Part shown: positions 17,293-25,996 of the stretch, piece after piece
Layout of the letters: each line of letters begins with the position of its first letter
Numbering within the stretch: position 1 is the stretch's first letter
Assembly: GCA_947503005.1 (NCBI GenBank)
Contig: CANNCA010000009.1
Span: 62,001 to 126,000, forward strand
Direction of reading: 5' to 3'
Origin: an uncultured Flavobacteriaceae bacterium
Lineage (GTDB): Bacteria > Bacteroidota > Bacteroidia > Flavobacteriales > Flavobacteriaceae
Length of the DNA: 64,000 nucleotides
The notes under the pieces: generated by a model
Told to the model about the DNA's origin: nothing
Seen by the model: the letters and a program-made list of their open reading frames with translations, nothing else
The model's database searches: none
Made by a program: the position numbers and the translations under genes

Positions 17293-18104
17293 CCCTTGGC
17301 ACTATACCTCCGCTTCTGATTTTCTTCCTCGTAAGCGATAAGTTCTTCTTTTGATAGCACTTTCAAAAATGATGGGTGCTGCTCAATGGCATACTCCAAC
17401 TTCTCGATAATCGATTCAAAGGATTCTTCCTCGTAATCAATATCCAAAGGCTCTTTGATTACCATTGACTGAAGAATTCCCTTCTTTTTTACCCGGAGCC
17501 CTTTCTTGTCAAAAGAACGTCGAAAACCATCTATAACGACGGGAACAACAACAGGTTTGTATTTCTTTATGATGTGAGCGGTGCCCTTTCGTAAGGGTTT
17601 CCAGGGTGTTGTAGTCCCTTGCGGAAAGGTAATGACCCAGCCATCGTCCAGAGCTCTACCAATGTTTGAAATATCACTCATTTTGACTTGCCGATTGACA
17701 TCCTTGCCTTCGGAACGCCATGTACGTTCTACACTGATTGAACCGGCATAGGCCAAAATTTTTGTGAGCAGACTTTTTTTCATGGTCTCCGCCGCTGCAA
17801 TGTAGTACACATTCAATTTTGGATTCCATAGATAACCTAGGTTTTTTATGCTATCGTTTCTACCCTTTAAGCTGGCATTAAAAACATGGAACATGGCCAC
17901 CACATCGGCGAAATAGGTCTGGTGATTACTTACAAAAAGGACATTTGTTTCCGGAAGACTCCGAATAATTTCAGAACCTTCGATTTCAAGTTTGTTGAAA
18001 CGCTTATACCGTTGATGGGTCATGATTCCCAATATTCGGATAAGCCACTTCTTCAAAAACAATATATGTCCGAAAGGATTTTTTTTGAATAGCCCCATAA
18101 ACAA
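17289..18104 (-). CDS. plsC: 1-acylglycerol-3-phosphate O-acyltransferase-like protein
   Basis: PlsC/LPLAT-fold acyltransferase, 271 residues, acting on lysophosphatidate or a related lipid at the inner membrane. The two catalytic motifs are present but altered. Motif I reads NHQTYFAD, which puts five residues between H61 and D67 where PlsC normally has four (HX4D). Motif III reads FPQGTTTPW in place of FPEGTRS. A similar form occurs, as I recall it, across Bacteroidetes, so it is likely a subfamily and not damage. A hydrophobic N-terminal segment may associate with the membrane. Transcribed towards the sigma-factor operon, downstream of the Nudix gene (35-base gap), probably one operon. Confidence 0.8.
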   Translation of the reverse strand: MFMGLFKKNPFGHILFLKKWLIRILGIMTHQRYKRFNKLEIEGSEIIRSLPETNVLFVSNHQTYFADVVAMFHVFNASLKGRNDSIKNLGYLWNPKLNVYYIAAAETMKKSLLTKILAYAGSISVERTWRSEGKDVNRQVKMSDISNIGRALDDGWVITFPQGTTTPWKPLRKGTAHIIKKYKPVVVPVVIDGFRRSFDKKGLRVKKKGILQSMVIKEPLDIDYEEESFESIIEKLEYAIEQHPSFLKVLSKEELIAYEEENQKRRYSAKG

Positions 18105-18139
18105 TTAGGTCAGTTTATGCGAATTTACAAATTCACAAT

Positions 18140-18781
18140 CTATAAAACTTCATTTAACAGTTCTTTGATCTCACTCAACATCATTGCCGTCGCCCCCCAA
18201 ACCACATGGCCATTTAATCTAAAAGCAGGCACGTCGACATTCTGGGCATAGGAAGTGCTTAACTTTTGATGGAAAATTTTGGAGTCGTCCAAGAAATCAA
18301 TTAGGGCGACTTCAACAATTTCTTCTACTTCTGTCTCCTGTGCCACAAAAGACAAGCGGTCATCGCTCAGCGCCATAAACGGTTGTACTTCAAAGTTGCT
18401 GGGTGGTATATATACCTCACTCAAAGATTTGATAATATTCACTTTGTCGGGTGAGACCCCAACCTCTTCATGTGTTTCCCGCAGGGCAGTGGTTTCTAAA
18501 TCTAAATCTAATTCCTCGACTTTCCCACCAGGGAAACCAATCTGATTGGAATGCACCCCTTCATAGGTCTTTCTAAGGATGAGCAATAAATTCGTAAAAT
18601 CCTTTGTATCGGGATAAAACAAGGCCAATACAGCAGCTTTTTTAGGGTTTTTCTTTTTAAATCTTGCCATCCTCAGTTCTTCCCTTCGAAATTCAGGCAA
18701 CATTTTAAAATGGGAAGCTTCCCCCGGTAACGGCAGATTTTTTATTTTTGATACTTGTTGTGAAAAATCACCAAAATTCAT
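18140..18781 (-). CDS. Nudix hydrolase, CoA pyrophosphatase type
   Basis: 213 residues. The Nudix box is complete: G86 to E106, with GGKVEELDLDLETTALRETH followed by EEVG, and REXXEE metal ligands at 101-106. Upstream LLLILRKTYEGVHSNQIGFP fits the NuCoA motif of CoA diphosphatases (NudL/YeaB), which cleave CoA or oxidised CoA to phosphopantetheine and 3',5'-ADP. Its ATG (18779-18781 on the minus strand) shares two bases with the start codon of the divergent cyclophilin gene, so its promoter must lie inside that gene. Confidence 0.88.
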   Translation of the reverse strand: MNFGDFSQQVSKIKNLPLPGEASHFKMLPEFRREELRMARFKKKNPKKAAVLALFYPDTKDFTNLLLILRKTYEGVHSNQIGFPGGKVEELDLDLETTALRETHEEVGVSPDKVNIIKSLSEVYIPPSNFEVQPFMALSDDRLSFVAQETEVEEIVEVALIDFLDDSKIFHQKLSTSYAQNVDVPAFRLNGHVVWGATAMMLSEIKELLNEVL

Positions 18782-19493
18782 GCGCTATATAAGAATCGCT
18801 TTTGCTACAATAATACCATTATTATTTTTAGTTGGCTGTAAGGAAAATCCAAAAAAAGAAAACACCTCGGAAGCGATAAATGAGAAGATCGTTACGGAGG
18901 TTCAGGTGGATACTCCGATATCACAGATGGCTGAAGAAGAATTCAAACTTACAGAAGAAAATGCGATCGAATTCTTTTTCGATTATCAAAAAGACCTGAA
19001 GGAGAACAAACTTAAGATAACTACCAGCTTGGGAAGTTTTACCGTGCAGCTTTATGATGATGTACCTTATCACAAGGCAAATTTTATTTACTTGGCCAGA
19101 CAAGGCTATTTCAACGGAACCCAATTTCATCGTATTGTAAAAAACTTTATTATCCAAGGCGGAAATGCCGATGATAAAGAAGCTCCTCGAAAACGAAGAA
19201 AAATTGGAAGATACCTTCTTCCACCAGATGGAAAGAAAGGATACAAGCACCATCGTGGTACACTATCCATGCCAAGTAGCGAAAGTGATAATCCGCATAA
19301 ATTAGCATCGCCCTATGAGTTTTTTATTGTGGTAACAAAGCCCGGTTCGTACCACTTAGACGGAAATTATACCCCATTTGGTAAAGTTATCCAAGGTATG
19401 GACGTGGTGGATAAAATCAATTCGGTTCCGGTGGGCAAGGGTGATTGGCCGTCGAAGAATGTCTATATCGAAATGGTTGAAGTTTTAGAATAG
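18780..19493 (+). CDS. Cyclophilin-type peptidyl-prolyl cis-trans isomerase lipoprotein
   Basis: 237 residues. Lipoprotein signal with LFLVGC (Cys20), an acidic, charged spacer to about residue 75, then a cyclophilin domain: LGSFTVQLYDD, NFIYLARQGYFNGTQFHRIVKNFIIQGG (catalytic Arg in FHR), GTLSMP, PYEFFIVV and TPFGKVIQGMDVVDKI. Catalyses proline isomerisation on proteins in the periplasm or at the outer membrane inner face. An insertion rich in Arg/Lys (KEAPRKRRKIGRYLLPPDG) widens the domain compared with E. coli PpiA. Starts within the start codon of the divergent Nudix gene. Confidence 0.9.
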   Translation: MRYIRIAFATIIPLLFLVGCKENPKKENTSEAINEKIVTEVQVDTPISQMAEEEFKLTEENAIEFFFDYQKDLKENKLKITTSLGSFTVQLYDDVPYHKANFIYLARQGYFNGTQFHRIVKNFIIQGGNADDKEAPRKRRKIGRYLLPPDGKKGYKHHRGTLSMPSSESDNPHKLASPYEFFIVVTKPGSYHLDGNYTPFGKVIQGMDVVDKINSVPVGKGDWPSKNVYIEMVEVLE

Positions 19494-19610
19494 AAGTTTA
19501 ATGCATTTCACAAATTAAAATGTTCGGTTGTGCTTCTAGACCTATGTAATACGACGCTAGAATTCGGTTAGCATTGAAAAAAAGATACAAAAAACGAAAC
19601 CGTTTATCGT

Positions 19611-20228
19611 TCAATTAATCTTTTCGTTCCGATAAATGTTGGGCAATGCAATCTTGAACTTCACGACTAGAATGCGTATAGCTATGATAATCAATATGGC
19701 CGCACTATATGCATATTCTTCGGTAAAGGGCAGCTTCCGTAGTACGAAGTAAAAAAGCGCTCCTAAAATACAAGCGGTTGCGTAGACTTCTTTTCGAAAA
19801 ATTACAGGAATTTCATTGCATAAGATATCTCGTATCACACCTCCGAAACATGCTGTAATAGTACCTAACGCAATACACATAACCGGTAAAAGTTCCGCAT
19901 TCAATCCTTTCTCGACACCGACCATTGTAAAAAGTCCGATACCGATGGTATCAAAAAGAAAAAGGGTTTTTCTTAAACGTCTGAGTTGTTTGGAAAAAAG
20001 TAGCGCCAAAAGAACCGCGCAAAGAATTACGATTACATAAGTCAACTCGCGCATCCAAACTACAGGGGTATTTCCGATAAGCATATCGCGTAAGGTTCCG
20101 CCACCTATTGCAGTTACAAATGCAATAATGATGACCCCGAAGATGTCTAGCTTTTTTTCCATGGCCACCAATACGCCCGAAATGGCGAAAGCTATAGTGC
20201 CTAGAATATCTATTGCAAAGTAAAACAT
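19611..20228 (-). CDS. TRIC-type cation channel family protein (UPF0126)
   Basis: 205 residues, seven predicted membrane helices arranged as two repeats of three plus one, the prokaryotic TRIC plan (YicG/UPF0126). Repeat signatures GTIAFAISGVLVAMEKKLDIFG and ITACFGGVIRDILCNEIPVIF can be seen; the matching AIGGGTLRDMLIGNTPVVW belongs to the first repeat. Homologues act as trimeric K+ channels; the role in bacteria is not settled. Starts one base after the stop of the RDD gene, so the two are one transcript. Confidence 0.9.
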   Translation of the reverse strand: MFYFAIDILGTIAFAISGVLVAMEKKLDIFGVIIIAFVTAIGGGTLRDMLIGNTPVVWMRELTYVIVILCAVLLALLFSKQLRRLRKTLFLFDTIGIGLFTMVGVEKGLNAELLPVMCIALGTITACFGGVIRDILCNEIPVIFRKEVYATACILGALFYFVLRKLPFTEEYAYSAAILIIIAIRILVVKFKIALPNIYRNEKIN

Positions 20229-20229
20229 C

Positions 20230-20946
20230 TTAGAGTTGTTGCGTATAGTAACTATAGTCGTTGATTACGGTATCTACCAGGTCCATAGCTTTTAATTCCG
20301 TCGTAATACCAGTCACCTTTTTGATACGTTCACTTAAGGAAACAATTACATTATGGTCCCCATTTCGCTTGGCTGACGTAAAAAGCTCTTTGATAGTTTG
20401 CATTTCACGATCTTTGAAAATGGTGACTTGGGGAAATTTAGGAACATATTCTTGAGGAAGCTCGCTAAGCAACGTATCCTTTACCGAAACCCTTTTTTTC
20501 TCACTGATAACAGTAGTACCAGCAGCAATATCACCCACGCGTTGACCCTTACCTCTCAAGAGGATAGTGAGAACCGCAACGCCACCTGAGGACAATGCCA
20601 CATCAATAATCCGTAGTATCCATCGCACAAAATAACTTGAGAAATTGGGTTTGGATCCATCTAATTTGACCACGCGAATATGTACAAGACTCTTCCCAAT
20701 AGTCTTACCGTCCATAAAAGTTTCAAGAAGTACATAATACAGAAATGCCGGTAAGTTCAAGACCAAGTAAAGTGCCCACATATCTTCCATCTCTATGTCC
20801 ATGGTAACCAATAACAACACCATGAGAATGATGTAAACACCAATAATAAAACTATCGATAATATACGCCAACATACGCTCACCTAAGTGGGCTGTATTTT
20901 GATGAATGCTTATATTTTGAGCAGTTTCAATTTGAAATTGTTCCAT
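20230..20946 (-). CDS. RDD family membrane protein
   Basis: 238 residues from the ATG at 20946 (MEQFQIETAQNISIHQ). An in-frame ATG at 21009 would prepend 21 polar residues and is less likely. The RDD domain shows AHLGERMLAYIIDSFIIG, a second helix, DGKTIGKSLVHIRVV and a third helix before RGKGQRVGDIAAGTTVI; the cytosolic C-terminal ~90 residues are unassigned. Often found beside SpoIIM, MoxR and DUF58 genes in Bacteroidetes and Actinobacteria, as here, where that operon starts divergently 190 bases away. Confidence 0.88.
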   Translation of the reverse strand: MEQFQIETAQNISIHQNTAHLGERMLAYIIDSFIIGVYIILMVLLLVTMDIEMEDMWALYLVLNLPAFLYYVLLETFMDGKTIGKSLVHIRVVKLDGSKPNFSSYFVRWILRIIDVALSSGGVAVLTILLRGKGQRVGDIAAGTTVISEKKRVSVKDTLLSELPQEYVPKFPQVTIFKDREMQTIKELFTSAKRNGDHNVIVSLSERIKKVTGITTELKAMDLVDTVINDYSYYTQQL

Positions 20947-21074
20947 ATAATTAGTTTCTTTGGGTGAGTGTAGGAACCCATTTTTCCCATATCGGGAAAT
21001 CCCTTTCAATTCAAACCCTCCTTTATGATGCCAAATTTTGACATCTCAACTGGATTTTTTTCAATACTCCACAA

Positions 21075-21103
21075 CAAAAATAGATAATATTAGTTCTAAC
21101 AAA
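21075..21103 (-). promoter_or_regulatory. Promoter for the RDD-TRIC operon
   Basis: On the minus strand TTTG (21100-21103) is followed after 17 bases by TATTTTTG (21075-21082), matching the Bacteroidetes TTTG ... TAnnTTTG arrangement. The leader to the ATG at 20946 would be about 120 bases. Confidence 0.6.
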
Positions 21104-21135
21104 CGAATCAAAACAATCTCTTAAACCCCTGATTG

Positions 21136-22089
21136 ATGCGAGAAGCCGCATTTGTAAAACGAAATAAGGACAAATGGGCTGTCTTTGAAAACGCGTTGTC
21201 AAACAGAACGGAGATATCCCCTGATGTATTGTCCGACCTTTACATAGAAATTACGGATCATCTTAGTTATGCAAAAACGTTTTACACCGGAAGCAACACC
21301 GAGTTTTATCTCAATGGCCTGGCGTCTCAAGCGCACAGACAGATTTACAAAACCAAAAAGGAATCAAAGAATAGAATTGTCAGTTTTTGGAAAACGGAAT
21401 TCCCCACCATGTTTTACCAACACCGGCGTGAACTGCTAATCGCTTTTCTGGTATTCGCCTTTTTTACTGCGGTTGGCGCTTTTTCTTCGGCAAACGAAGG
21501 CGATTTTGTGCGGTCTATCTTAGGAGATGGTTATGTAAATATGACCTTGGAGAATATTGAAAATGATGACCCCATGGCCGTTTACAAGCAAATGGGCGAG
21601 GTCAATATGTTCTTGGGTATTACTATAAATAATATTACCGTTGCCGTATACGCTTTTGCTTTCGGCATTCTGCTGGGCATAGGAACGCTCTATATTATGC
21701 TTAGAAATGGAATTATGTTAGGTAGTTTTCAGTACTTTTTTTTTGACAAAGGCTTGGGATGGGAATCGGTCAGAACTATCTGGATCCATGGCACCATAGA
21801 AATATCGGTAATTATTATAGCCGGATGCGCGGGACTCGTTTTGGCAAACGGAATGCTTTTTCCTGGTACTTATACCCGGTTAGAATCATTTAGAAGAGGC
21901 GTAGTAAACGGACTGAAAATCATGTTAAGTACCGTTCCCTTTTTTATCATAGCGGGTTTTCTAGAAGGCTTTGTAACACGCCATACTGAAATGCCAGATT
22001 GGTTGGCCATTTTTATAATTTTAGGTTCATTAGCTTTAATAATTTTTTACTATATCATTTATCCGTACCAACTAAATAAAAAAACATAG
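21136..22089 (+). CDS. SpoIIM/YoaS-like stage II sporulation protein M family membrane protein
   Basis: 317 residues. First ~95 residues soluble and helical (VKRNKDKWAVFENALSN), then about five to six membrane helices with the family motif TINNITVAVYAFAFGILLGIGTLY and the Gly-rich GTIEISVIIIAGCAGLVLANG. Despite the name this family occurs in non-sporulating bacteria. First gene of a six-gene operon; spacing to the next gene is one base. Likely works together with the RDD, MoxR and DUF58 proteins at the membrane, by recurrent gene clustering. Confidence 0.85.
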   Translation: MREAAFVKRNKDKWAVFENALSNRTEISPDVLSDLYIEITDHLSYAKTFYTGSNTEFYLNGLASQAHRQIYKTKKESKNRIVSFWKTEFPTMFYQHRRELLIAFLVFAFFTAVGAFSSANEGDFVRSILGDGYVNMTLENIENDDPMAVYKQMGEVNMFLGITINNITVAVYAFAFGILLGIGTLYIMLRNGIMLGSFQYFFFDKGLGWESVRTIWIHGTIEISVIIIAGCAGLVLANGMLFPGTYTRLESFRRGVVNGLKIMLSTVPFFIIAGFLEGFVTRHTEMPDWLAIFIILGSLALIIFYYIIYPYQLNKKT

Positions 22090-22090
22090 T

Positions 22091-22981
22091 ATGACAGAAT
22101 ATATAGAATTTAAAAAGAAACGAGAGTTGGGTGAGGTGCTATCTGACACTTTCGCTTTTTTAAGAACCCAGTTCAAACCCTTTTTTACTGTATTTTTCAA
22201 AATAGTAGGACCTTATCTTTTGGTCATGATGATTTGCCTGGCACTCTACATGTACTTTGCAGGCAATAGTTTCAACAACATTTTACTGGGTAGTCAAGGC
22301 TCGGATTTTGGGGCAGATAGTTTTGCGACCATGTTCGTTGTTGGGGTTTTATATTTTATTTCCATACTAGTTGTTTATGTAATGTCTCAATCAACAACCC
22401 TTCATTATATAAAGTCATATGCCAATGGAAAAGGGCAAATTAATTTTGAGGAAATCAAATCAGATGTATATAAAAAGTTTGGCAGCTTTTTAGGGCTTGG
22501 TATTTTGGCTGCGCTCTCTATAGGTGTTGGACTTATGTTCTGTTTGATTCCAGGCATTTATCTCTGGGTTCCCTTGGCACTATCTTTCAGTATTCTGGTT
22601 TTCAATAACAAAGGAGCAACCGATGCTTACGGTGATAGTTTTGCATTAGTCAAAGACGAATGGTGGATTACTTTTGCCACCTTGATTGTGATTGCTATTA
22701 TTGTTGGAGTAGCTAATTATGCATTCTCAATACCAGCACAAATCTATCAGTTTGCACAAATGGGAATTCTTTCCGGCGAGGCGGATGCCGAAAGCATGGG
22801 CAACGTTTTTCAAGATCCCATCTTTTTGTTCTTGAATATGATCAGCACTTTAGCCCAATTCCTTTTGAATTTAATTTCGGTCATTGCAGGCGCATTTATC
22901 TATTTCAACCTTAACGAGAAAAAGAACTTTACCGGTACTTACGAACGAATTCAGGGTCTAGGCGAAACGCCAGAAAAATAA
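22091..22981 (+). CDS. Polytopic membrane protein of the MoxR operon
   Basis: 296 residues with about six predicted membrane segments and a cytosolic N-terminus (EFKKKRELGEVLSDTFAFLR). The start resembles YIP1-like or glycerophosphodiester-phosphodiesterase membrane-anchor families, but I cannot assign it firmly. The segment IPGIYLWVPLALSFSILVFNNKGATDAYGDSF is typical of that membrane-domain group. Lies between the SpoIIM-like and DUF4129 genes with gaps of 1 and 2 bases, so surely cotranscribed. Confidence 0.8.
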   Translation: MTEYIEFKKKRELGEVLSDTFAFLRTQFKPFFTVFFKIVGPYLLVMMICLALYMYFAGNSFNNILLGSQGSDFGADSFATMFVVGVLYFISILVVYVMSQSTTLHYIKSYANGKGQINFEEIKSDVYKKFGSFLGLGILAALSIGVGLMFCLIPGIYLWVPLALSFSILVFNNKGATDAYGDSFALVKDEWWITFATLIVIAIIVGVANYAFSIPAQIYQFAQMGILSGEADAESMGNVFQDPIFLFLNMISTLAQFLLNLISVIAGAFIYFNLNEKKNFTGTYERIQGLGETPEK

Positions 22982-22983
22982 CA

Positions 22984-23718
22984 ATGCAGCGATTCCTTCT
23001 CCTATCATTTATTCTTTTCTTCGGACTGTTCAATACTAATGCACAGCAGGACTCGCTCACCGTTAAATATGATTCCAAACGTCTTGAAGTACAAAAAATA
23101 AGTGAAGAGGATTTAAACAAGTTTAAAGAAGATCCCAAATTTGATTACGAAATAGTTGAAAGCAATCCCACATGGTGGGATGATTTTAAAACCTGGCTGG
23201 GCAATCTTTTTCTACGTTTCTTTGAATGGATTTTCGGAGTAGAAGAAGCAGCTGGAGTATTGGCGGCTTTCTTAAGAATACTTCCCTATATACTGCTGGC
23301 CTTATTGCTATTCCTGCTCATACGATTTTTCATGAATGTGAATTCGAGTGCCCGTGCAAATTCTGAATCTAAAAAACCATTTGTAGCACTTTCCGAAGAA
23401 GAACACATCATCAAGAACGAGGATATCCAAGTATTGATACAAAAAGCATTGGATGCTAAAAACTACCGTCTCGCTGTTCGCTACTATTACCTTTACATAC
23501 TGCAACTAATGAGTGAAAAAGAACTCATTGACTGGCAGCTTCAAAAAACGAACCACGACTATGAAGCTGAAATCGAAACACCGGATATAAAAAAGGCGTT
23601 CACGAAAATCACCCGACTCTATGATTATGTCTGGTACGGTGATTTTGGTATCAATGGTGCACAGTATCAAAAAGCGGAAGTCCTATTTTCAGCACTGCAA
23701 AAAAACCTTGAAAAATGA
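22984..23718 (+). CDS. DUF4129 domain protein
   Basis: 244 residues: signal peptide (LLLSFILFFGLFNTNAQ), an extracytoplasmic segment, one membrane helix near 95-118 (ILPYILLALLLFLLIRFFM) and a cytosolic C-terminal DUF4129 domain (ALDAKNYRLAVRYYYLYILQ then IDWQLQKTNHDYEAEI). DUF4129 proteins accompany MoxR and DUF58 genes and are sometimes fused to transglutaminases. Its TGA overlaps the next ATG (ATGA). Confidence 0.87.
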   Translation: MQRFLLLSFILFFGLFNTNAQQDSLTVKYDSKRLEVQKISEEDLNKFKEDPKFDYEIVESNPTWWDDFKTWLGNLFLRFFEWIFGVEEAAGVLAAFLRILPYILLALLLFLLIRFFMNVNSSARANSESKKPFVALSEEEHIIKNEDIQVLIQKALDAKNYRLAVRYYYLYILQLMSEKELIDWQLQKTNHDYEAEIETPDIKKAFTKITRLYDYVWYGDFGINGAQYQKAEVLFSALQKNLEK

Positions 23719-24929
23719 GTAAAAAGGCCAACATCTATATCATTATAGTGTTAGCTACCATTGCGCTGCTTATGGTTTTGCAATACAACAAACCAAAAGA
23801 ACTGAATTGGTTTCCATCTTACGTGACACAACATAAAATTCCATATGGCACCTACGTTTTAAATGAATTGATGGGAAATCTGTTTTCCGACACACAACAA
23901 GTAAGTATGCCTCCTTTTGAATATCTGACTGCCAATTTTGACACACAAGGCACTTACTTTTTGGTCAATGAAAATATAGAATTCGGGAGGACGGAATTGG
24001 AATTACTATTGGACTGGACCTCTGAAGGAAATACATTATTCATAGCTTCGACCTCTTTTGAAGAAATTTTGCTAGATACCTTGAACGTGAGTAGTTCTGG
24101 GCTTTTCGCAGGTTTTGGGGAAGAACAAAGTCAAATACATCAATTAGTGAACCCGAATTTGAGTCCCGAAGTAAGTTATCCGTTTACAAAAGATAACTAC
24201 TCAAATTTCTTTAAATCGATTGACACCCTAAAGACCACCGTTATAAGTGTTGTGGATAACTATGAAGATTCGTTGGCCGTTACCAAAAAACACTTTGATG
24301 CGATTCGACAAGATTTTGGTGATGGGGAAATCATTCTTTCTACCTTTCCCAAGGCGTTCACGAATTATTTCATTTTAAAGGACAAAAATCGAGATTACAC
24401 CGCAGGACTGCTATCTTACATAGACCCTTCAAAAACAGTTTATATTGACAATCATTACAAAGCGGGCAAAAAATTCTATACCTCGCCCATGTATATAGTC
24501 TTGAATACCAAAGAATTTAAATGGGCTTATTATTTGGTGCTCATCGGAGCAGTGATTTATGTTCTGTTCGAGGGGAAAAGAAAGCAGCGGGCCATACCAG
24601 TGGTGATTCCACTAAAGAATCAGACGCTTGCGTTTACGCGCACCATTGCCGACATGTATTACGAAAAAGGGCAGCGAAAACCCATTTCAGAGCATAAAAT
24701 AGATCAATTTTTAGAATACATCAGATCGCACTTTTATATAGCAACCGTTCATCGCGAAGAAGAATTTTATCGAAACCTCGCTTCCAGAAGTTCACATTCT
24801 TTTGAGGAGATTGAGAAGCTTTTTAATTTTTTAGATACCCTACGAAACCGAAGTGAGATTAGCGATGCCGATCTTCAAAAACTAAATACATCCATAGAAA
24901 AATTTAAACACAAAGCCCATGGAAAATAA
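23715..24929 (+). CDS. DUF4350 domain protein
   Basis: 404 residues. N-terminal helix (IYIIIVLATIALLMVLQY), a Rossmann-like DUF4350 module in the periplasm (IPYGTYVLNELMGNLF; NTLFIASTSF), and a second helix near residue 275 (WAYYLVLIGAVIYVLFEG). The cytosolic C-terminal ~110 residues are helical. Overlaps the previous gene by 4 bases and the following moxR by 11, which indicates translational coupling. Function of the family unknown. Confidence 0.87.
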   Translation: MSKKANIYIIIVLATIALLMVLQYNKPKELNWFPSYVTQHKIPYGTYVLNELMGNLFSDTQQVSMPPFEYLTANFDTQGTYFLVNENIEFGRTELELLLDWTSEGNTLFIASTSFEEILLDTLNVSSSGLFAGFGEEQSQIHQLVNPNLSPEVSYPFTKDNYSNFFKSIDTLKTTVISVVDNYEDSLAVTKKHFDAIRQDFGDGEIILSTFPKAFTNYFILKDKNRDYTAGLLSYIDPSKTVYIDNHYKAGKKFYTSPMYIVLNTKEFKWAYYLVLIGAVIYVLFEGKRKQRAIPVVIPLKNQTLAFTRTIADMYYEKGQRKPISEHKIDQFLEYIRSHFYIATVHREEEFYRNLASRSSHSFEEIEKLFNFLDTLRNRSEISDADLQKLNTSIEKFKHKAHGK

Positions 24930-25992
24930 CGAACCCAATACGAACGAACAATCTTCCGAAGAAGTATCAAAAGATCAGGAAGCAGCAACCCAAAACGAGC
25001 AGACACCTCAGCCCACTAATGATATCAATTTTGATAATCGAATTCCTTTGGAGGATTTAAAAAATGCTGTTGATGCCATTAAATCAGAATTGGCAAAAGT
25101 CATTATAGGGCAGCATGACTTTATCGAACTCCTTATTGTATCCCTTTTGGTAGATGGGCATGTTTTAATTGAGGGCGTACCTGGCATCGCAAAGACAATC
25201 ACCGCCAAACTTTTTGCAAAAACTTTGAAAACCGAATTTAGTAGAATTCAGTTTACACCCGATTTGATGCCTAGTGACATTTTGGGAACTTCGGTTTTCA
25301 ATGCTAAAAGCACAGAATTCGAATTTAAAAAAGGGCCAATTTTCTCAAACATCATTTTAATTGACGAAATCAACAGGGCGCCCGCGAAGACCCAAGCGGC
25401 TATGTTCGAAACTATGGAAGAGCGTCAAGTCACCATGGACGGTGTTACCTACACGATGGCCACCCCTTTTATGGTTTTGGCGACACAAAATCCCATTGAA
25501 CAAGAAGGCACCTATGCCCTGCCGGAAGCACAATTAGACCGTTTTCTGTTCAAAATCAAAGTAGATTACCCGTCCATCGAAGATGAAATAAAAATTATAA
25601 AGACCCACCACGAACGCAAAGGTTCTAAACCACAAGAGCTTATCAATGAGGTAATGACGCCTGCAAAGTTGATAGCCTTCAAGGCTAAAATACAAGATGT
25701 CATTGTTGAAGAAAAGATTATCAAATACATCGCTGATATAATTACCAAAACAAGAAATCACCCGCATTTATATCTGGGCGGTTCACCTCGCGCTTCTATT
25801 GCAACCTTGAATGCCGCTAAGGCCATGGCTGCAATTCAAGGAAGGGATTTTGTCATTCCAGAAGATGTAAAACGAGCTCTGGTTCCTGTATTGAATCATA
25901 GGGTAATCTTAACACCAGAACGCGAGATGGAAGGCATGACCACCGAAAGTGTGGTAAAGATGATTGTAGAATCGGTTGAAATACCGCGATAA
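24919..25992 (+). CDS. moxR: MoxR family AAA+ ATPase
   Basis: 357 residues. After a disordered Glu/Asn/Gln-rich 40-residue N-terminus comes the MoxR AAA+ core. Walker A is GVPGIAKT (86-93, one of the MoxR variants lacking the usual second Gly-Lys spacing), Walker B IILIDEINRA with D149/E150, sensor 1 in VLATQNPIEQEGTYALPEAQLDRF, and sensor 2 in GGSPRASIATLNAAKAMA. MoxR ATPases act as chaperones that insert cofactors or assemble VWA/DUF58 partners; here the DUF58 protein is the next gene. The TAA stop comes 4 bases before the DUF58 start. Confidence 0.94.
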   Translation: MENNEPNTNEQSSEEVSKDQEAATQNEQTPQPTNDINFDNRIPLEDLKNAVDAIKSELAKVIIGQHDFIELLIVSLLVDGHVLIEGVPGIAKTITAKLFAKTLKTEFSRIQFTPDLMPSDILGTSVFNAKSTEFEFKKGPIFSNIILIDEINRAPAKTQAAMFETMEERQVTMDGVTYTMATPFMVLATQNPIEQEGTYALPEAQLDRFLFKIKVDYPSIEDEIKIIKTHHERKGSKPQELINEVMTPAKLIAFKAKIQDVIVEEKIIKYIADIITKTRNHPHLYLGGSPRASIATLNAAKAMAAIQGRDFVIPEDVKRALVPVLNHRVILTPEREMEGMTTESVVKMIVESVEIPR

Positions 25993-25996
25993 GTAT

